DNA of 46,993 bases from Thermoprotei archaeon. Lineage in GTDB: Archaea; Thermoproteota; Nitrososphaeria; Geothermarchaeales; JDFR-13. The stretch's first letter is position 1, and the number at the start of each line of letters is the position of its first letter. The stretch is from assembly GCA_011043415.1 (NCBI GenBank), contig DQXH01000042.1, positions 1 through 46,993 of the forward strand. The letters are read 5' to 3'. Position numbers and translations under genes: made by a program. Positions 25,013-34,215 of the stretch are shown here, in pieces. The notes under the pieces were generated by a model. That model was not told the origin of the DNA. It saw nothing but the letters and a program-made list of their open reading frames with translations, and made no database searches.

Positions 25013-25248
25013 TTGCGCTTTTCCCTCGTATAATATACCTCCTTTCCAACATATTTCTCCGGGTCTTTAATCAGCGGCTTAACTACTAGATAAGGCTTAG
25101 ATACTGGGCCTATCACATCTACTACTAAACCTATCTTCCTTCCTCTATCATCTATTAAATATGTATTTGGTATTACTTTAGAGTCAGCCTCTATAACAAA
25201 TACCTTATACTTTGTATAATGAAGTATTTTCCCCGCTTTCTTCATCAT
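25009..25248 (-). CDS. gar1: H/ACA RNP protein Gar1
   Basis: 79 residues. The start at 25248 is fixed by an ATGA overlap with the SRP19 stop and by GGGGTGG upstream; the ORF could extend seven codons further. The six-stranded barrel pattern is clear: GKILHYTKYKVFVIEA, then VIPNTYLIDDRGRKIGLVVD, then PYLVVKPL. Gar1 binds Cbf5 and promotes turnover of H/ACA-guided pseudouridylation. It is in a translation/RNP operon with S8e and SRP19 upstream and TFB downstream. Confidence 0.88.
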   Translation of the reverse strand: MMKKAGKILHYTKYKVFVIEADSKVIPNTYLIDDRGRKIGLVVDVIGPVSKPYLVVKPLIKDPEKYVGKEVYYTREKRK

Positions 25249-25547
25249 CCACCCCTTCTCCTGCGCCATTCCTTAGCTGTTTTATAGAGAATAGACCTCT
25301 TACTCTCGTTTGACGCTATAGAATCCTTATCTATAACAACATATCCGCTTTCTACCCACCAGGAAGATGGGTATCTCGCCTTTTTAACATCTATTATTTT
25401 ATAACCCATCGACAATAAAATGTCTCTCAACTCATTTAGAGTAGGATTCCTAATGGCTTTATTTACAGCTATCCTCCTACCTTCTTTACGAGTTAATTCT
25501 CTATTAAAATAATTTAACCAGATAATAAGACAGTTCTTATACCTCAC
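25245..25547 (-). CDS. srp19: Signal recognition particle protein SRP19
   Basis: 100 residues from a GTG start that overlaps the S8e 3' end by 11 bases. The family signature is present: IIWLNYFNRELTRKEGRRI near the N-terminus, then AVNKAIRNPTLNELRDIL and a basic C-terminus KEWRRRRGG. SRP19 binds helices 6 and 8 of 7S RNA and promotes SRP54 binding for membrane targeting. The SRP RNA gene itself is not in the window. Confidence 0.93.
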   Translation of the reverse strand: MRYKNCLIIWLNYFNRELTRKEGRRIAVNKAIRNPTLNELRDILLSMGYKIIDVKKARYPSSWWVESGYVVIDKDSIASNESKRSILYKTAKEWRRRRGG

Positions 25548-25929
25548 TTTTCAACAACCTTGCATTTAAAACGCCATTTTGACCAGGTCTAGATGTAATT
25601 ATAGCTTCTCCATATTCGGTTAAGATTCTAGCACCCTTTGTTATAACGCCTCTCCTCGAATAATCTCTGTTAGCTGGGTTATCAAGGACTTTCACGATCT
25701 TAGTCTTAATCGTTTTATTTTCACCAGGTATGAATAAATTCACATATTCCCCTCGTAATAACCTAACTTTAATATTTCCACCCTTAACCATATCGACTCT
25801 TATTCTCTCTGGACCTAATATAGTTTCAGTAGGTTCTCCTCCTCTCTCATACTTCCTCTTCTTCCTCCAAATATACCTTCTTCCACCAGTTTTCTTCCTT
25901 TTATGAAGATCCCAATGCCACTGAACCAT
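25537..25929 (-). CDS. rps8e: 30S ribosomal protein S8e
   Basis: 130 residues from the ATG at 25929, preceded by AGGTGTCG; an in-frame GTG at 25938 is less likely. The N-terminal WHWDLHKRKKTGGRR and later RVDMVKGGNIKVRLLRG and ILTEYGEAIITSRPGQNG are the S8e hallmarks. It is highly basic. It heads the S8e-SRP19-Gar1-TFB series, 72 bases after the scpB stop, with an AT-rich gap (25939-26000) likely to hold its promoter. Confidence 0.95.
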   Translation of the reverse strand: MVQWHWDLHKRKKTGGRRYIWRKKRKYERGGEPTETILGPERIRVDMVKGGNIKVRLLRGEYVNLFIPGENKTIKTKIVKVLDNPANRDYSRRGVITKGARILTEYGEAIITSRPGQNGVLNARLLKSEV

Positions 25930-26000
25930 AAGCGACACCTAGGACATATTACTAATTACCTATTTATAATTTATATAATTTAAGGACAATAACATAGACT

Positions 26001-26507
26001 TCACTCTTTTGCTTCAATCCTCCGTCTACCCCTCTTCCTAATTATATATGCTTCAGCCTCATCACGGAATAAAGCATATTTCATATTATCTCTTTTAACT
26101 ATCGATATAAATCCAAGTGTTCTTAGTTTCTTTAGGTCTCTATATACTGATGGCCCAAAGATTCTACTTAAATCCCTTTGAGGGACTTCCTTCTTACTAT
26201 AGATATACGCTAAGACAGTTTTCTGCTTCTCTGTAAGTGGAGGCGGCCTCATATAATGTCTGGCGTAGTTTAAATATTTCTCTGAAATTACGAGATAGTA
26301 GAAGTCTCTCTTCTTCTTAATCTTTATTCCTTTATGAATCCTATTGAATGCATTTATATAATGGTCTAGTATTTTTATAGCCTTCTTCTTATCTACATTT
26401 AATATCCTCATAAATGTTTTAATTGATATCGGTTTGTTTGACACAGCAAATATTGTATCTAAAATCCCTATAGTCTTGTCATCTAATTCTTTGAATAACG
26501 ATGTCAA
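26001..26507 (-). CDS. scpB: Segregation and condensation protein B-like (ScpB)
   Basis: 168 residues with a TTG start that lies 29 bases inside scpA. Two winged-helix units are visible: about 10-75 (SIKTFMRILNVDKKKAIKIL, then DFYYLVISEKYL) and 85-150 (PPPLTEKQKTVLAYIYSKK, then VPQRDLSRIFGPSVYRDLKK). The LTEKQKTVLAYI segment is close to the LSxAALETLAIIAY-type core of ScpB. Dimeric ScpB bridges ScpA on the SMC heads. No better start exists nearby; translation probably depends on coupling with scpA. The C-terminal KRGRRRIEAKE is basic. Confidence 0.82.
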   Translation of the reverse strand: MTSLFKELDDKTIGILDTIFAVSNKPISIKTFMRILNVDKKKAIKILDHYINAFNRIHKGIKIKKKRDFYYLVISEKYLNYARHYMRPPPLTEKQKTVLAYIYSKKEVPQRDLSRIFGPSVYRDLKKLRTLGFISIVKRDNMKYALFRDEAEAYIIRKRGRRRIEAKE

Positions 26508-27090
26508 TTACAATCCCCTCATCATCCTCTAGAGTCTCAATATCAATGAATTCATCTATATATAAATAGAGTATAACGTAAAATATCATTAAAGGACTGA
26601 ATTTTCTAACTTTTTTTATTAAATCAGAAAATAGTATCGGGCCTTTAATCATCCTTATTAAGGACTTTATCTCGTCTGAAGCTTTCCTAATCTCCTCCTC
26701 GATATAGGAATAGGGCTCTATCTCTATATGAACTTCCTCCTCCCTCTCCCTCGATATTCTAGCGCGTATAATCTCATCGATAATATCTATTAAGTCCGAT
26801 ATATCAATTAGTGACCTTCCCGTTCCATATTGAATTCTTATATCAGGTATTAAGATCTCCTCATATTCACTATATCTCTGACGTCTCCTCCGGTAAATTG
26901 CTTCGATTGTATCTATCTTCCTACTATAGATTAATGATGCATTATCAGCGGCTACCCCTGCTATTACCAAGTTTAACCTCTTTTTCAGAATATTATATAT
27001 TAAATTAATCTCCTTAGTTAAATCTATATTCCATGGATTGATTTTCTTTAGATAATCTGGATTCTCTAGTAATATGGATTTCTCCTTCAT
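26479..27090 (-). CDS. scpA: Segregation and condensation protein A-like (ScpA kleisin)
   Basis: 203 residues. Starts by ATGA overlap with the smc stop. The N-terminal NPWNIDLTKEINLIYNIL is the kleisin segment that binds the SMC neck. Central residues 90-155 are acidic and helical, and the C-terminus (about 150-203, PILFSDLIKKVRKFSPLMIFYVILYLYID) forms the winged helix that binds the SMC cap. Sequence is diverged, but order and length fit. Together with smc and scpB it makes a complete condensin operon. Confidence 0.85.
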   Translation of the reverse strand: MKEKSILLENPDYLKKINPWNIDLTKEINLIYNILKKRLNLVIAGVAADNASLIYSRKIDTIEAIYRRRRQRYSEYEEILIPDIRIQYGTGRSLIDISDLIDIIDEIIRARISREREEEVHIEIEPYSYIEEEIRKASDEIKSLIRMIKGPILFSDLIKKVRKFSPLMIFYVILYLYIDEFIDIETLEDDEGIVIDIVIQRIR

Positions 27091-30000
27091 TCCCTTATCA
27101 TCCTCTCCATATATTCTTTAGATAGCGTGAATACTTTACTTACTCCATTCCTATATGCTACAGCAATTATGTGATCTGCTATAGAGATCATGCTATCATG
27201 ACCCGGTAACGTTACTAAAATTATTTGGTTATATTTTTTCTGGGCTCTAATAACCTTACTCATGTTCTCTATGTTTCTAATATCTAGGTGGGCGTCGACC
27301 TCATCAAGTAGAAATACTGTATCCTCACCTATTGAATATATGCTTAGGAGGAGCATCAATATTATAGCAGTCTTTTCACCGCCGCTTAATGCAGATAAAG
27401 GTAATTTAGGTTTATCTTTGAATTCGATATAGACAAGTATATCGCTATCAATATTTTCCGGGTCTTCCAACTCAATATATGCCTTAGAGCCTGGGAAGAC
27501 TTCCTTAAATAGTTCGTTAAATCTATTCTTAAGTTTGTTGAATCCCTCCATAAACACCCTTTCTCTCTCCTTATCTATCTCGCTTATGAATTTCAATATC
27601 TCCTCCTTCTCCCTATATAATTCCTTGCGTCTTAAACTGAACATCTTATAATTATCAATATGATCATAATATCGTTCTTCCGCGTGTCTAGATGCATCAA
27701 GATACGTACCATATTCACTCAGGATATCATTATATATTTTATCATATGACTCTAAGTCGGTTAATTTGACTTCTCCCAAGCCTGCCCTGTCAATAATCTC
27801 CTGAACTTTATTTATTCCCTCTTTAAGTATCTTAATCTTATATCTCAGTTTCAACTCTATTCTCTCATATTTCTTCCTAATATTTTCATATTTCCTCTCT
27901 TTTTCTCTTAATTTATCTAGCAACTTTCTTAACTTATTTAGTTTATTCCTATATTTTTTAATTACGTTTTCCAGGTTAAGTAGTTCGTCAGAGTATTTTC
28001 TAATTCTAGACTCTGTCTCTTTAAGTAACTTTGTTTTATCCATGATTTCCCTTTTAATCATCTCATTACGCTCTTTCAGTCTCTTTATATTCTCTTTATA
28101 TTCGCGGATTCTATTCTTCCTATCTTGGTTCACTCGTTTATATGCATCTATCATACTCGATACTCTCATTATCTCATTATCAAGATTTCTAAGATCTTCC
28201 TCGATCCTTTCTAGACTCTCCCTAATCTCTCTTCTCTTATCCTCTAAATTAGAGATCTTTACGATGTATTCACTTGAATCAATTAGTATATCACTTTTAC
28301 CACGCTTCTTTTCCTTAAGAATATTGAGTATCCTTTTTCTTTTATTTTCTAGTGTCCTCTCAAATTCCCTGAAATATTTCAATTGTATATTGATAAATTC
28401 GATGCTATTTCTTAGTAGCGAGACCCTACTAATTAGGTCTCTGTACCTTATATTTAGTTTCTCAAGCTCTCTCAGCTTTGTATTATATTCTCCTCTCCTT
28501 CTCTCAATCATTTTCACAAATCTCTTTCTGATATTCACGAGTTTGTCTAGGTTACTCGGTATATATACTTTCTTTTTAGACGTATGTAATAACTCTATCG
28601 GGCTTATAGCATAGTGGTCAATTATATTAATTACCATTAAGCCTTTTGATAATGCTTGATTAATCTCCTCTGAAGAAGATGCTACAACCATCTTACCAAA
28701 GAGTCTTATCATTAAATTACTCAATTCTCTAGGATATTTCAATAATTTCAACACTGAGTTACCAGGAATATCCTCACTTTTAACCTCAAATCGTTTAAGT
28801 ATCAAAATAGAAACTTTCTTCTTTAATTCCTTGGCCACCTCTAATACCTTCTGGGCAGTTTCATCGTCTTTTACGATGATGCTATACCATATTCTAGGAT
28901 ATATATCTCTAATGAGTGATAGTGTCTCGGTGGGACCCTTAACCATATCCCCCAGTATCCCAACAACTCCTTTAATCTCCATTGATCGTACAGCTTCATA
29001 GACTATCTTCGCCTCTATGGAATACTCATTAACAACTTTTCTTTCGCTACTTAATCTTGAGATTATGGTATCTAATTTTCTTAAGAGTTTTTCCGCATCG
29101 GATAACTCCCGTTTCATTATAGAAGTAGTTCTCTTTAGTCTATCAATCCCACTCTTTAAACCTGCAATATCCTTCTTAATGGTGTTAATCCTATCTAAAA
29201 TCTCCTGTTTACGTTTCTCTAGTTTCTTTATAGAATCAGTAATATAACGTTCTCTATCCTCAATCCTCTTTAACTCTTCTTTCCTTTCTTTAATATATAT
29301 TCTCTCAGCAAGCCTTTGTGCCTCATAATTCAATTTATCTACGGTATCCTCAAGTTGTTTAGTCCATTCATTCTTGATTTTATCATGTTCATTCTCTATC
29401 TTCTCTAGCTCTACTTTATATGTATTAAATCTCCTATTTAACCCTCTTCTATCTCTGTTGAGATTCTTCAGTAATTCAAGTAGTCTTGTTATTTGCTCCT
29501 TATCATTTATAATCTCTTTTCTAACGCTATTAATCTGATTCTTCAACTCATTTATTGTAATCTTAAGATGCTTACTCTCAACGGCCTTCTCCACTATATC
29601 TGACTTTATTTTATCACGTTGCCTTCTCTCAACTTCAATCAAGCTATTTATTCTTCTATATTCTTCAGTCTCTAATTTAGAAAGTTTATTATCGGTGTTA
29701 GAAGCTAGCATTGATATTTTATTATGTCTCTCCTCTATAATTGAGAGTCTCTCTTCTATCTTCTTTAATTTCTCGAGTATAATATCTCTTTTATCTGATA
29801 TTCCTTTAAGCTTTTCATTCAGTTCCTCCCTCTTTAATCTTGCATGTCCACTTTCTAAGTATCTTTTTAAATAGTTTAAATTTTCTAAAGTATGATAGTC
29901 TATCATTTCCTTTAAATATTCTCTAATAAATTTTTGAACTGTGGAATACTTCTCCTCAAGTGTTCTCAACCTTATTTCAGCGTCTTCTAACTTCTTTAGG

Positions 30001-30506
30001 GCCTCATTCCTCTTCTCTTCATATTGCTTTAATCCAAGTGCATCGTCAACCAGATTTTTTATATCTCTAGGCGTTGCGTTTGCCTTATTTAAAATATCTC
30101 CTTGTTGAATATATACGTACTTAAATCCCTCTCCCCCTAGTTTCATCAAATTTATTATGTATGATCCTCGCGAGACTCTCTTACCATTGTAACGGTATTT
30201 ATGTCCCCCCTTCTTAGGAGAATATACTCTCTTAAATTTATGTTCGTTTCCGTCTTTATCGACAATATATAATGTGACTGATAGATCGATATCCTTTCTA
30301 TTATTATATACCAAATCATTATATGAGGATGCTCTAAAGGTCTTTAGACTTCTTTCGCCTAATGCAAATATTATAGCTTCAATAATGTTTGATTTACCCA
30401 CGCCATTTGGACCGACTATACTATTGATTCCATCTGTAAATACTATCCTTGTATTTCTATGTGTTTTATAGTTTTTAATTTCTACTTTCTTTAGGTATGG
30501 TTTCAT
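27087..30506 (-). CDS. smc: Chromosome segregation protein SMC
   Basis: 1139 residues, normal SMC length. Walker A GPNGVGKSN is at 32-40, a Q-loop near YVYIQQGDIL (about 130), a first coiled coil about 165-490, a hinge about 500-640 starting EIKGVVGILGDMVKGP, a returning coiled coil about 645-1000, the ABC signature LSALSGGEKTA near 1045 and Walker B VFLLDEVDAHLD near 1073. Hence it is an SMC rather than Rad50, which would carry a CxxC zinc hook; none is present. It is the first gene of smc-scpA-scpB. A TATA-like TTAATTATATAATT on the minus strand near 30530-30545 could be its promoter. Confidence 0.95.
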   Translation of the reverse strand: MKPYLKKVEIKNYKTHRNTRIVFTDGINSIVGPNGVGKSNIIEAIIFALGERSLKTFRASSYNDLVYNNRKDIDLSVTLYIVDKDGNEHKFKRVYSPKKGGHKYRYNGKRVSRGSYIINLMKLGGEGFKYVYIQQGDILNKANATPRDIKNLVDDALGLKQYEEKRNEALKKLEDAEIRLRTLEEKYSTVQKFIREYLKEMIDYHTLENLNYLKRYLESGHARLKREELNEKLKGISDKRDIILEKLKKIEERLSIIEERHNKISMLASNTDNKLSKLETEEYRRINSLIEVERRQRDKIKSDIVEKAVESKHLKITINELKNQINSVRKEIINDKEQITRLLELLKNLNRDRRGLNRRFNTYKVELEKIENEHDKIKNEWTKQLEDTVDKLNYEAQRLAERIYIKERKEELKRIEDRERYITDSIKKLEKRKQEILDRINTIKKDIAGLKSGIDRLKRTTSIMKRELSDAEKLLRKLDTIISRLSSERKVVNEYSIEAKIVYEAVRSMEIKGVVGILGDMVKGPTETLSLIRDIYPRIWYSIIVKDDETAQKVLEVAKELKKKVSILILKRFEVKSEDIPGNSVLKLLKYPRELSNLMIRLFGKMVVASSSEEINQALSKGLMVINIIDHYAISPIELLHTSKKKVYIPSNLDKLVNIRKRFVKMIERRRGEYNTKLRELEKLNIRYRDLISRVSLLRNSIEFINIQLKYFREFERTLENKRKRILNILKEKKRGKSDILIDSSEYIVKISNLEDKRREIRESLERIEEDLRNLDNEIMRVSSMIDAYKRVNQDRKNRIREYKENIKRLKERNEMIKREIMDKTKLLKETESRIRKYSDELLNLENVIKKYRNKLNKLRKLLDKLREKERKYENIRKKYERIELKLRYKIKILKEGINKVQEIIDRAGLGEVKLTDLESYDKIYNDILSEYGTYLDASRHAEERYYDHIDNYKMFSLRRKELYREKEEILKFISEIDKERERVFMEGFNKLKNRFNELFKEVFPGSKAYIELEDPENIDSDILVYIEFKDKPKLPLSALSGGEKTAIILMLLLSIYSIGEDTVFLLDEVDAHLDIRNIENMSKVIRAQKKYNQIILVTLPGHDSMISIADHIIAVAYRNGVSKVFTLSKEYMERMIRE

Positions 30507-30586
30507 GAATCTTCTAAGATTATTAATGTAAATTATATAATTAAAAGGGTTGCGTTATCTAGTTTACATTTGAAGCCGTTACTAAA

Positions 30587-31060
30587 TCAAGTTAAAAGCC
30601 GTTTAATCTGCTTTTTAATGTTAATCCAGTGAGACCCCTCCCAATATGTTTTTCCGCAGTTGTTGCAGTGCCACACATATGTAAATCTCTCTTTTACGCT
30701 TGGTGGGAGGTCAGGTATCGTGCTTGATGGTACCTTAACTAGTATTGAATTACATACACTACATCTATGTGGCAATTTGCCGACCCACTTCTTTAAATCA
30801 ATCTTATTCTTTAAGTATCTAAACTTATTTTCAAGTGTGTCTCCCGGAGTTAATATAGCATATCCTCCTCGTCTAATGATCTTACGATATAATTCCTTAT
30901 CTCCAGTCAATACTATTCTACCAGTTTTAAGAGCTAATTTCAAAATATTGTTATCTGCATTTCCTCCTGATATATATAGACAGTCGAAACCTAGTATCCT
31001 AAGCCATCTAGCTAGTCTACCATTCATCTCATCAGCTATAAAAGAAGGTGGTTCTTCCAT
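30587..31060 (-). CDS. Mut7-C RNase-domain protein with C-terminal zinc ribbon
   Basis: 157 residues (COG1656). A PIN-like nuclease core starts FIADEMNGRLARWLRILGFD (8-26) and continues RIVLTGDKEL (48-57); the aspartates at 10 and 54 are candidate metal ligands. Cysteines 100, 103, 132 and 135 make a zinc ribbon ending in GKTYWEGSHW, a family mark. A predicted RNase; substrate unknown. Its ATG shares one base with the stop of the upstream CBS gene (TAATG). Confidence 0.85.
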   Translation of the reverse strand: MEEPPSFIADEMNGRLARWLRILGFDCLYISGGNADNNILKLALKTGRIVLTGDKELYRKIIRRGGYAILTPGDTLENKFRYLKNKIDLKKWVGKLPHRCSVCNSILVKVPSSTIPDLPPSVKERFTYVWHCNNCGKTYWEGSHWINIKKQIKRLLT

Positions 31061-31875
31061 TACAATAGTCCCTTGTTAATAATATATTTTAGAATATGTC
31101 TCCTTGATACAACGCCGATGACATTTTCATCTTCATCGAGAATAGGTATTAATTTCTGAGTTCTATAGGCTATTATCTCAGCCGCATCATATAATTTATC
31201 ATCTGGAGATAACGTGTATACATCTCTAATAGTTGCATCTGCCACTAATAAATTACTTAGATAATATTCCCATTTTACACTAGGATATATCTTCTTCACC
31301 GAAAAAACTAGTCTCGCGATGTTGGCTGCTGTTATAATCCCTATAAACCTGTTTTTATCATGCACAATTAGTGTATTATATCCCGATGCTTTCATCTTAG
31401 TCTCCGCCTGGATCAGGCTGTGGAATAACTCTACTTTTCCCCTTACCTTCTCCATCACTTCGCTAATGGGGGTATCATACTCTCTTAACTTGGGTAAATA
31501 GAATTTAATCACCTCCTTCTTAGTAACTAATCCAATTATATTCATATCGTCATCTACAACTGGTAAGCTACTATACCCCTTAATTAGGAACATGTTGACC
31601 GCGGTCTTAAGCTCTGTTCCAGGTGTTATTGTATCTACAGGATAAGTTGCAATCCCTGATAACGGAATGTTATACGGTGAATACATCTCTTGTCTACTTA
31701 GAGATAATTTATACATTATATCCCATTCAGTCACTATACCATATAATTTATTCCTATCTCTGGAGATTAGTATACGGTCGACCTTCTTCTTGTACATTAT
31801 CTCAAGTGCCTTCTTAACTCTCTCTTCCTTAGATAGAATCGGGTACTCTCTTGAAGCGATTTCAACTGCCTTCAT
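31060..31875 (-). CDS. Protein with four CBS repeats
   Basis: 271 residues made almost only of CBS motifs, about 8-60, 70-130, 138-195 and 210-268. Repeats carry the usual ILISRDRNKLYGIVTEWDI, LPVVDDDMNIIGLVTKKEVI and PILDEDENVIGVVSRRHILK pattern. Such stand-alone Bateman modules bind adenosine nucleotides and act as sensors or partners of enzymes. It overlaps the upstream CBS gene by four bases (ATGA) and the Mut7-C gene by one. The target is unknown. Confidence 0.88.
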   Translation of the reverse strand: MKAVEIASREYPILSKEERVKKALEIMYKKKVDRILISRDRNKLYGIVTEWDIMYKLSLSRQEMYSPYNIPLSGIATYPVDTITPGTELKTAVNMFLIKGYSSLPVVDDDMNIIGLVTKKEVIKFYLPKLREYDTPISEVMEKVRGKVELFHSLIQAETKMKASGYNTLIVHDKNRFIGIITAANIARLVFSVKKIYPSVKWEYYLSNLLVADATIRDVYTLSPDDKLYDAAEIIAYRTQKLIPILDEDENVIGVVSRRHILKYIINKGLL

Positions 31876-32711
31876 AATCCTTCTCTCATTATATTAAGTA
31901 TATCATATTTATTAACTACACCATATATAGTATCATCAAGATCTATAACTGGTAGATGCCCTATCCCTTTATCGAACATTAGTGATGCAGCGTCACCAAC
32001 GTTTACTCCTCTATAAACCTTCTCTATAGGTGTAGTCATCAGTTTCTCAGCGGGTATATACTTTTCATCCGCCGTTACTATCCTCCCACTCGAGTCTTTC
32101 ACTATATACCTATCCTTTTTTACTGAGGCGATAGGATAATGAACTATATCTGTGTATGTGATTATCCCTATTGGCCGTCTTAAAATATCTAGTATAACTA
32201 TGGAGTCGGCATTTTTCTCTAGCATCTTTTTGGAGATCTGTATGATTGATTTAGTCGGCGAGTCACCGATATATTCTTGTGAAGCAATATCATCGACTAT
32301 ATACTTATCCTCCGGAAATATGATTGGGTATATCCCTAATATGTCCTCAGCCTCTAGAACGATGAATCTATCTCTCTTTGAATCATATATAGGGATAGCC
32401 TCTTTAACGTTTAAAATGCTTTCGACAGCTTCTGAGATACCATTCTCAGGCGATAATGGTGCTATCATCTTCTTCATAACATCCTTTGTATACAAGTGAT
32501 CCAGAACCCTAACATTCTTTATATTCTTAATTATTAGTAATGCTAGGTCCCTAATAGAGATTTTACCTACCGGGGCATTATCTTCTACAATTATCGCCAT
32601 TGAAGTTTTGTATCTTATAATTATATTTCTGATATGTGCTAGTGTATCGTTGATGGACGCTATTGGAATAACGTTATCTGGTAAAACGTCTCTAATCTTG
32701 ATTCTAATCAA
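31872..32711 (-). CDS. Protein with four CBS repeats (upstream partner)
   Basis: 279 residues; four CBS motifs at about 8-60, 72-125, 140-195 and 215-275 (for example SMAIIVEDNAPVGKISIRDL and HLPVIDLDDTIYGVVNKYDI). It has a TTG start preceded by GGTGAAAAA, a good ribosome site. It probably arose by duplication with the downstream CBS gene, with which it overlaps by four bases; the two could form a heterodimeric nucleotide sensor. No catalytic domain is attached. Confidence 0.87.
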   Translation of the reverse strand: MIRIKIRDVLPDNVIPIASINDTLAHIRNIIIRYKTSMAIIVEDNAPVGKISIRDLALLIIKNIKNVRVLDHLYTKDVMKKMIAPLSPENGISEAVESILNVKEAIPIYDSKRDRFIVLEAEDILGIYPIIFPEDKYIVDDIASQEYIGDSPTKSIIQISKKMLEKNADSIVILDILRRPIGIITYTDIVHYPIASVKKDRYIVKDSSGRIVTADEKYIPAEKLMTTPIEKVYRGVNVGDAASLMFDKGIGHLPVIDLDDTIYGVVNKYDILNIMREGL

Positions 32712-32795
32712 TTTTTCACCATTAATTATATTTACACTAATGTAGAAAATTATTGTTAATTCGATGTTTTTACAATGATTGGATGTCTCGAATAG

Positions 32796-32805
32796 TTTTT
32801 AAATA
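32796..32805 (+). promoter_or_regulatory. TATA box of the orphan gene at 32866
   Basis: TTTTTAAATA is centred about 65 bases upstream of the ATG at 32866, in the divergent gap with the CBS genes. It would give a leader of roughly 40 bases containing the ribosome site GGGGGGTG. Confidence 0.4.
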
Positions 32806-32865
32806 CAGTAACAGTTCATATAGAATTAATATAATAATCGTATCTTAATTGAATGGGGGGTGTCT

Positions 32866-33540
32866 ATGGCGTTTAAAGTGCTTGGAATAGAGGCGTCTTC
32901 CATTAATGATCTTCTTAGGTTGCATGTTAATTTAAAGAAGGATAGACTCGGACTATTTTCATATCGATTTGGGAGTGAGCCTGATGTATTTCATATCGGA
33001 TTCTATTTCCCTCCCCTAGTTAAAGCGATTACTGCAGTCTATGTCTATGCTACTTTAAAGTGTAAACCCTCCAGCATATACTCTATTGGAATAGGCGATA
33101 AAGAAGATGTTAGAGAGGAGTATGTAGAATCAAGTACATATGCTAATATTCCAGTTGCATCCATATCCGGCCCACCGCATCAATTTATTAAACCAAGTGA
33201 AATTGAGGTTTCATACGACGTTACCGAGGTGGATGATCTAATTTCTTTTGCCACTATAGCATACTCAACTTATTTGGAGAGCGCTATAATCCCATTTATA
33301 TGGTATGATGAATCTAGGGGTGAGTATGTACTTAATGTCGAGGCTTCATCAGATAATGAAGAGGCTATAGCTATATTTACACATAAGTATAGTGAGCCTA
33401 AGTCAGGGTATTTAGAAGTTGATTATAAAAGTAATGATGTTAAGTGGGTTAAGAATCCGAAGGATGTTTCTAAAAAGTACATTTTGGTGATTAAAGCTAG
33501 GCAGCTACCGTTCTTCAGCTTTAAGAAAAAATCTACTTAA
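32866..33540 (+). CDS. Conserved-looking orphan protein, function unknown
   Basis: 224 residues from the ATG at 32866, preceded by GGGGGGTG; a GTG at 32860 is also in frame. I do not recognise a family. The sequence alternates strands and helices with no membrane segment, no cysteine cluster and no P-loop. A GGPPHQF-like segment (SISGPPHQFIKPSEI, near 100) and the hydrophobic IIPFIWYDE (near 144) stand out. The C-terminus is basic (FFSFKKKST). It is convergent with fibrillarin (8-base overlap) and divergent from the CBS pair. It has its own promoter and a strong ribosome site, so it is expected to be expressed. Confidence 0.7.
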   Translation: MAFKVLGIEASSINDLLRLHVNLKKDRLGLFSYRFGSEPDVFHIGFYFPPLVKAITAVYVYATLKCKPSSIYSIGIGDKEDVREEYVESSTYANIPVASISGPPHQFIKPSEIEVSYDVTEVDDLISFATIAYSTYLESAIIPFIWYDESRGEYVLNVEASSDNEEAIAIFTHKYSEPKSGYLEVDYKSNDVKWVKNPKDVSKKYILVIKARQLPFFSFKKKST

Positions 33541-34213
33541 TTTTTATAGCATATATCATTGCATGATCCTTCTCATATGGCTCCAAGTCGATTATCTTTA
33601 GAACATTATATCCCCTTTCCCTGAGATACCTAGCCTCATTCTCATATATAACTGGAGGAGGTTTGGTAGCGTCTATACTACGGGCTTTGATAGCGACGAA
33701 AATTTTCCCATTTTTCTTGAGATATAAATCTGCATTATCCGCGGCTATCTTTGTTTCATCTGGTTGGGCTACATCACAATATACTGCGTCTATAGGGATT
33801 TCAACTATATCCATATATAACTCTGGAGTTCTTGCGTCGAAGAATAGCGGAACTATATTCTTCCTATATTTAGCTACCCTATTTATAAATTCAAGCATTA
33901 CTCTAGGGGCTACTTCGACACCATATATTACTCCATCATCACTTATTATATCTGATATATGACTTATTGTAGTGCCTGTTGACGTACCTAGGTAGAGTAT
34001 TTTTCTAATATCTTTAAATACGTCTAGCTCTAAGCCCTTAAGGAACGCGGCGGCAAGCTTACTTTTATATGGGTTCCAGATTCTATATTCAGTATCCTTC
34101 TCCTTATAGACCTCCTCCTTATAGAATGTTAACCCTGGCGTAATATTCTTTGTAGCCAGAACCTTATTCTTCTCAATCCAAAATAAATTATTTACGAGGG
34201 TTGGATACACCAT
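33533..34213 (-). CDS. flpA: Fibrillarin-like rRNA/tRNA 2'-O-methyltransferase
   Basis: Catalytic subunit of the C/D-box sRNP. 226 residues. An N-terminal beta domain (about 1-45) precedes YRIWNPYKSKLAAA (43-56). The SAM motif YLGTSTGTTISHI is at 74-86, IYGVEVAPR near 95, the catalytic Asp in YCDVAQPDE near 146 and the Lys in IFVAIKARSID near 172. It starts two bases after the nop5 stop, its obligate partner, the standard archaeal arrangement. Confidence 0.96.
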   Translation of the reverse strand: MVYPTLVNNLFWIEKNKVLATKNITPGLTFYKEEVYKEKDTEYRIWNPYKSKLAAAFLKGLELDVFKDIRKILYLGTSTGTTISHISDIISDDGVIYGVEVAPRVMLEFINRVAKYRKNIVPLFFDARTPELYMDIVEIPIDAVYCDVAQPDETKIAADNADLYLKKNGKIFVAIKARSIDATKPPPVIYENEARYLRERGYNVLKIIDLEPYEKDHAMIYAIKIK

Positions 34214-34215
34214 AT

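Noticed and set aside
28042-28614. 190-residue open frame antisense to smc
   Set aside because: It is the mirror of Lys/Glu/Ile-rich coiled-coil codons, giving Ser/Leu-rich nonsense. The smc frame is intact and recognisable throughout.
27087-30506. Large coiled-coil ATPase as Rad50
   Set aside because: No CxxC zinc hook in the middle; a globular SMC hinge and adjoining scpA and scpB support SMC.
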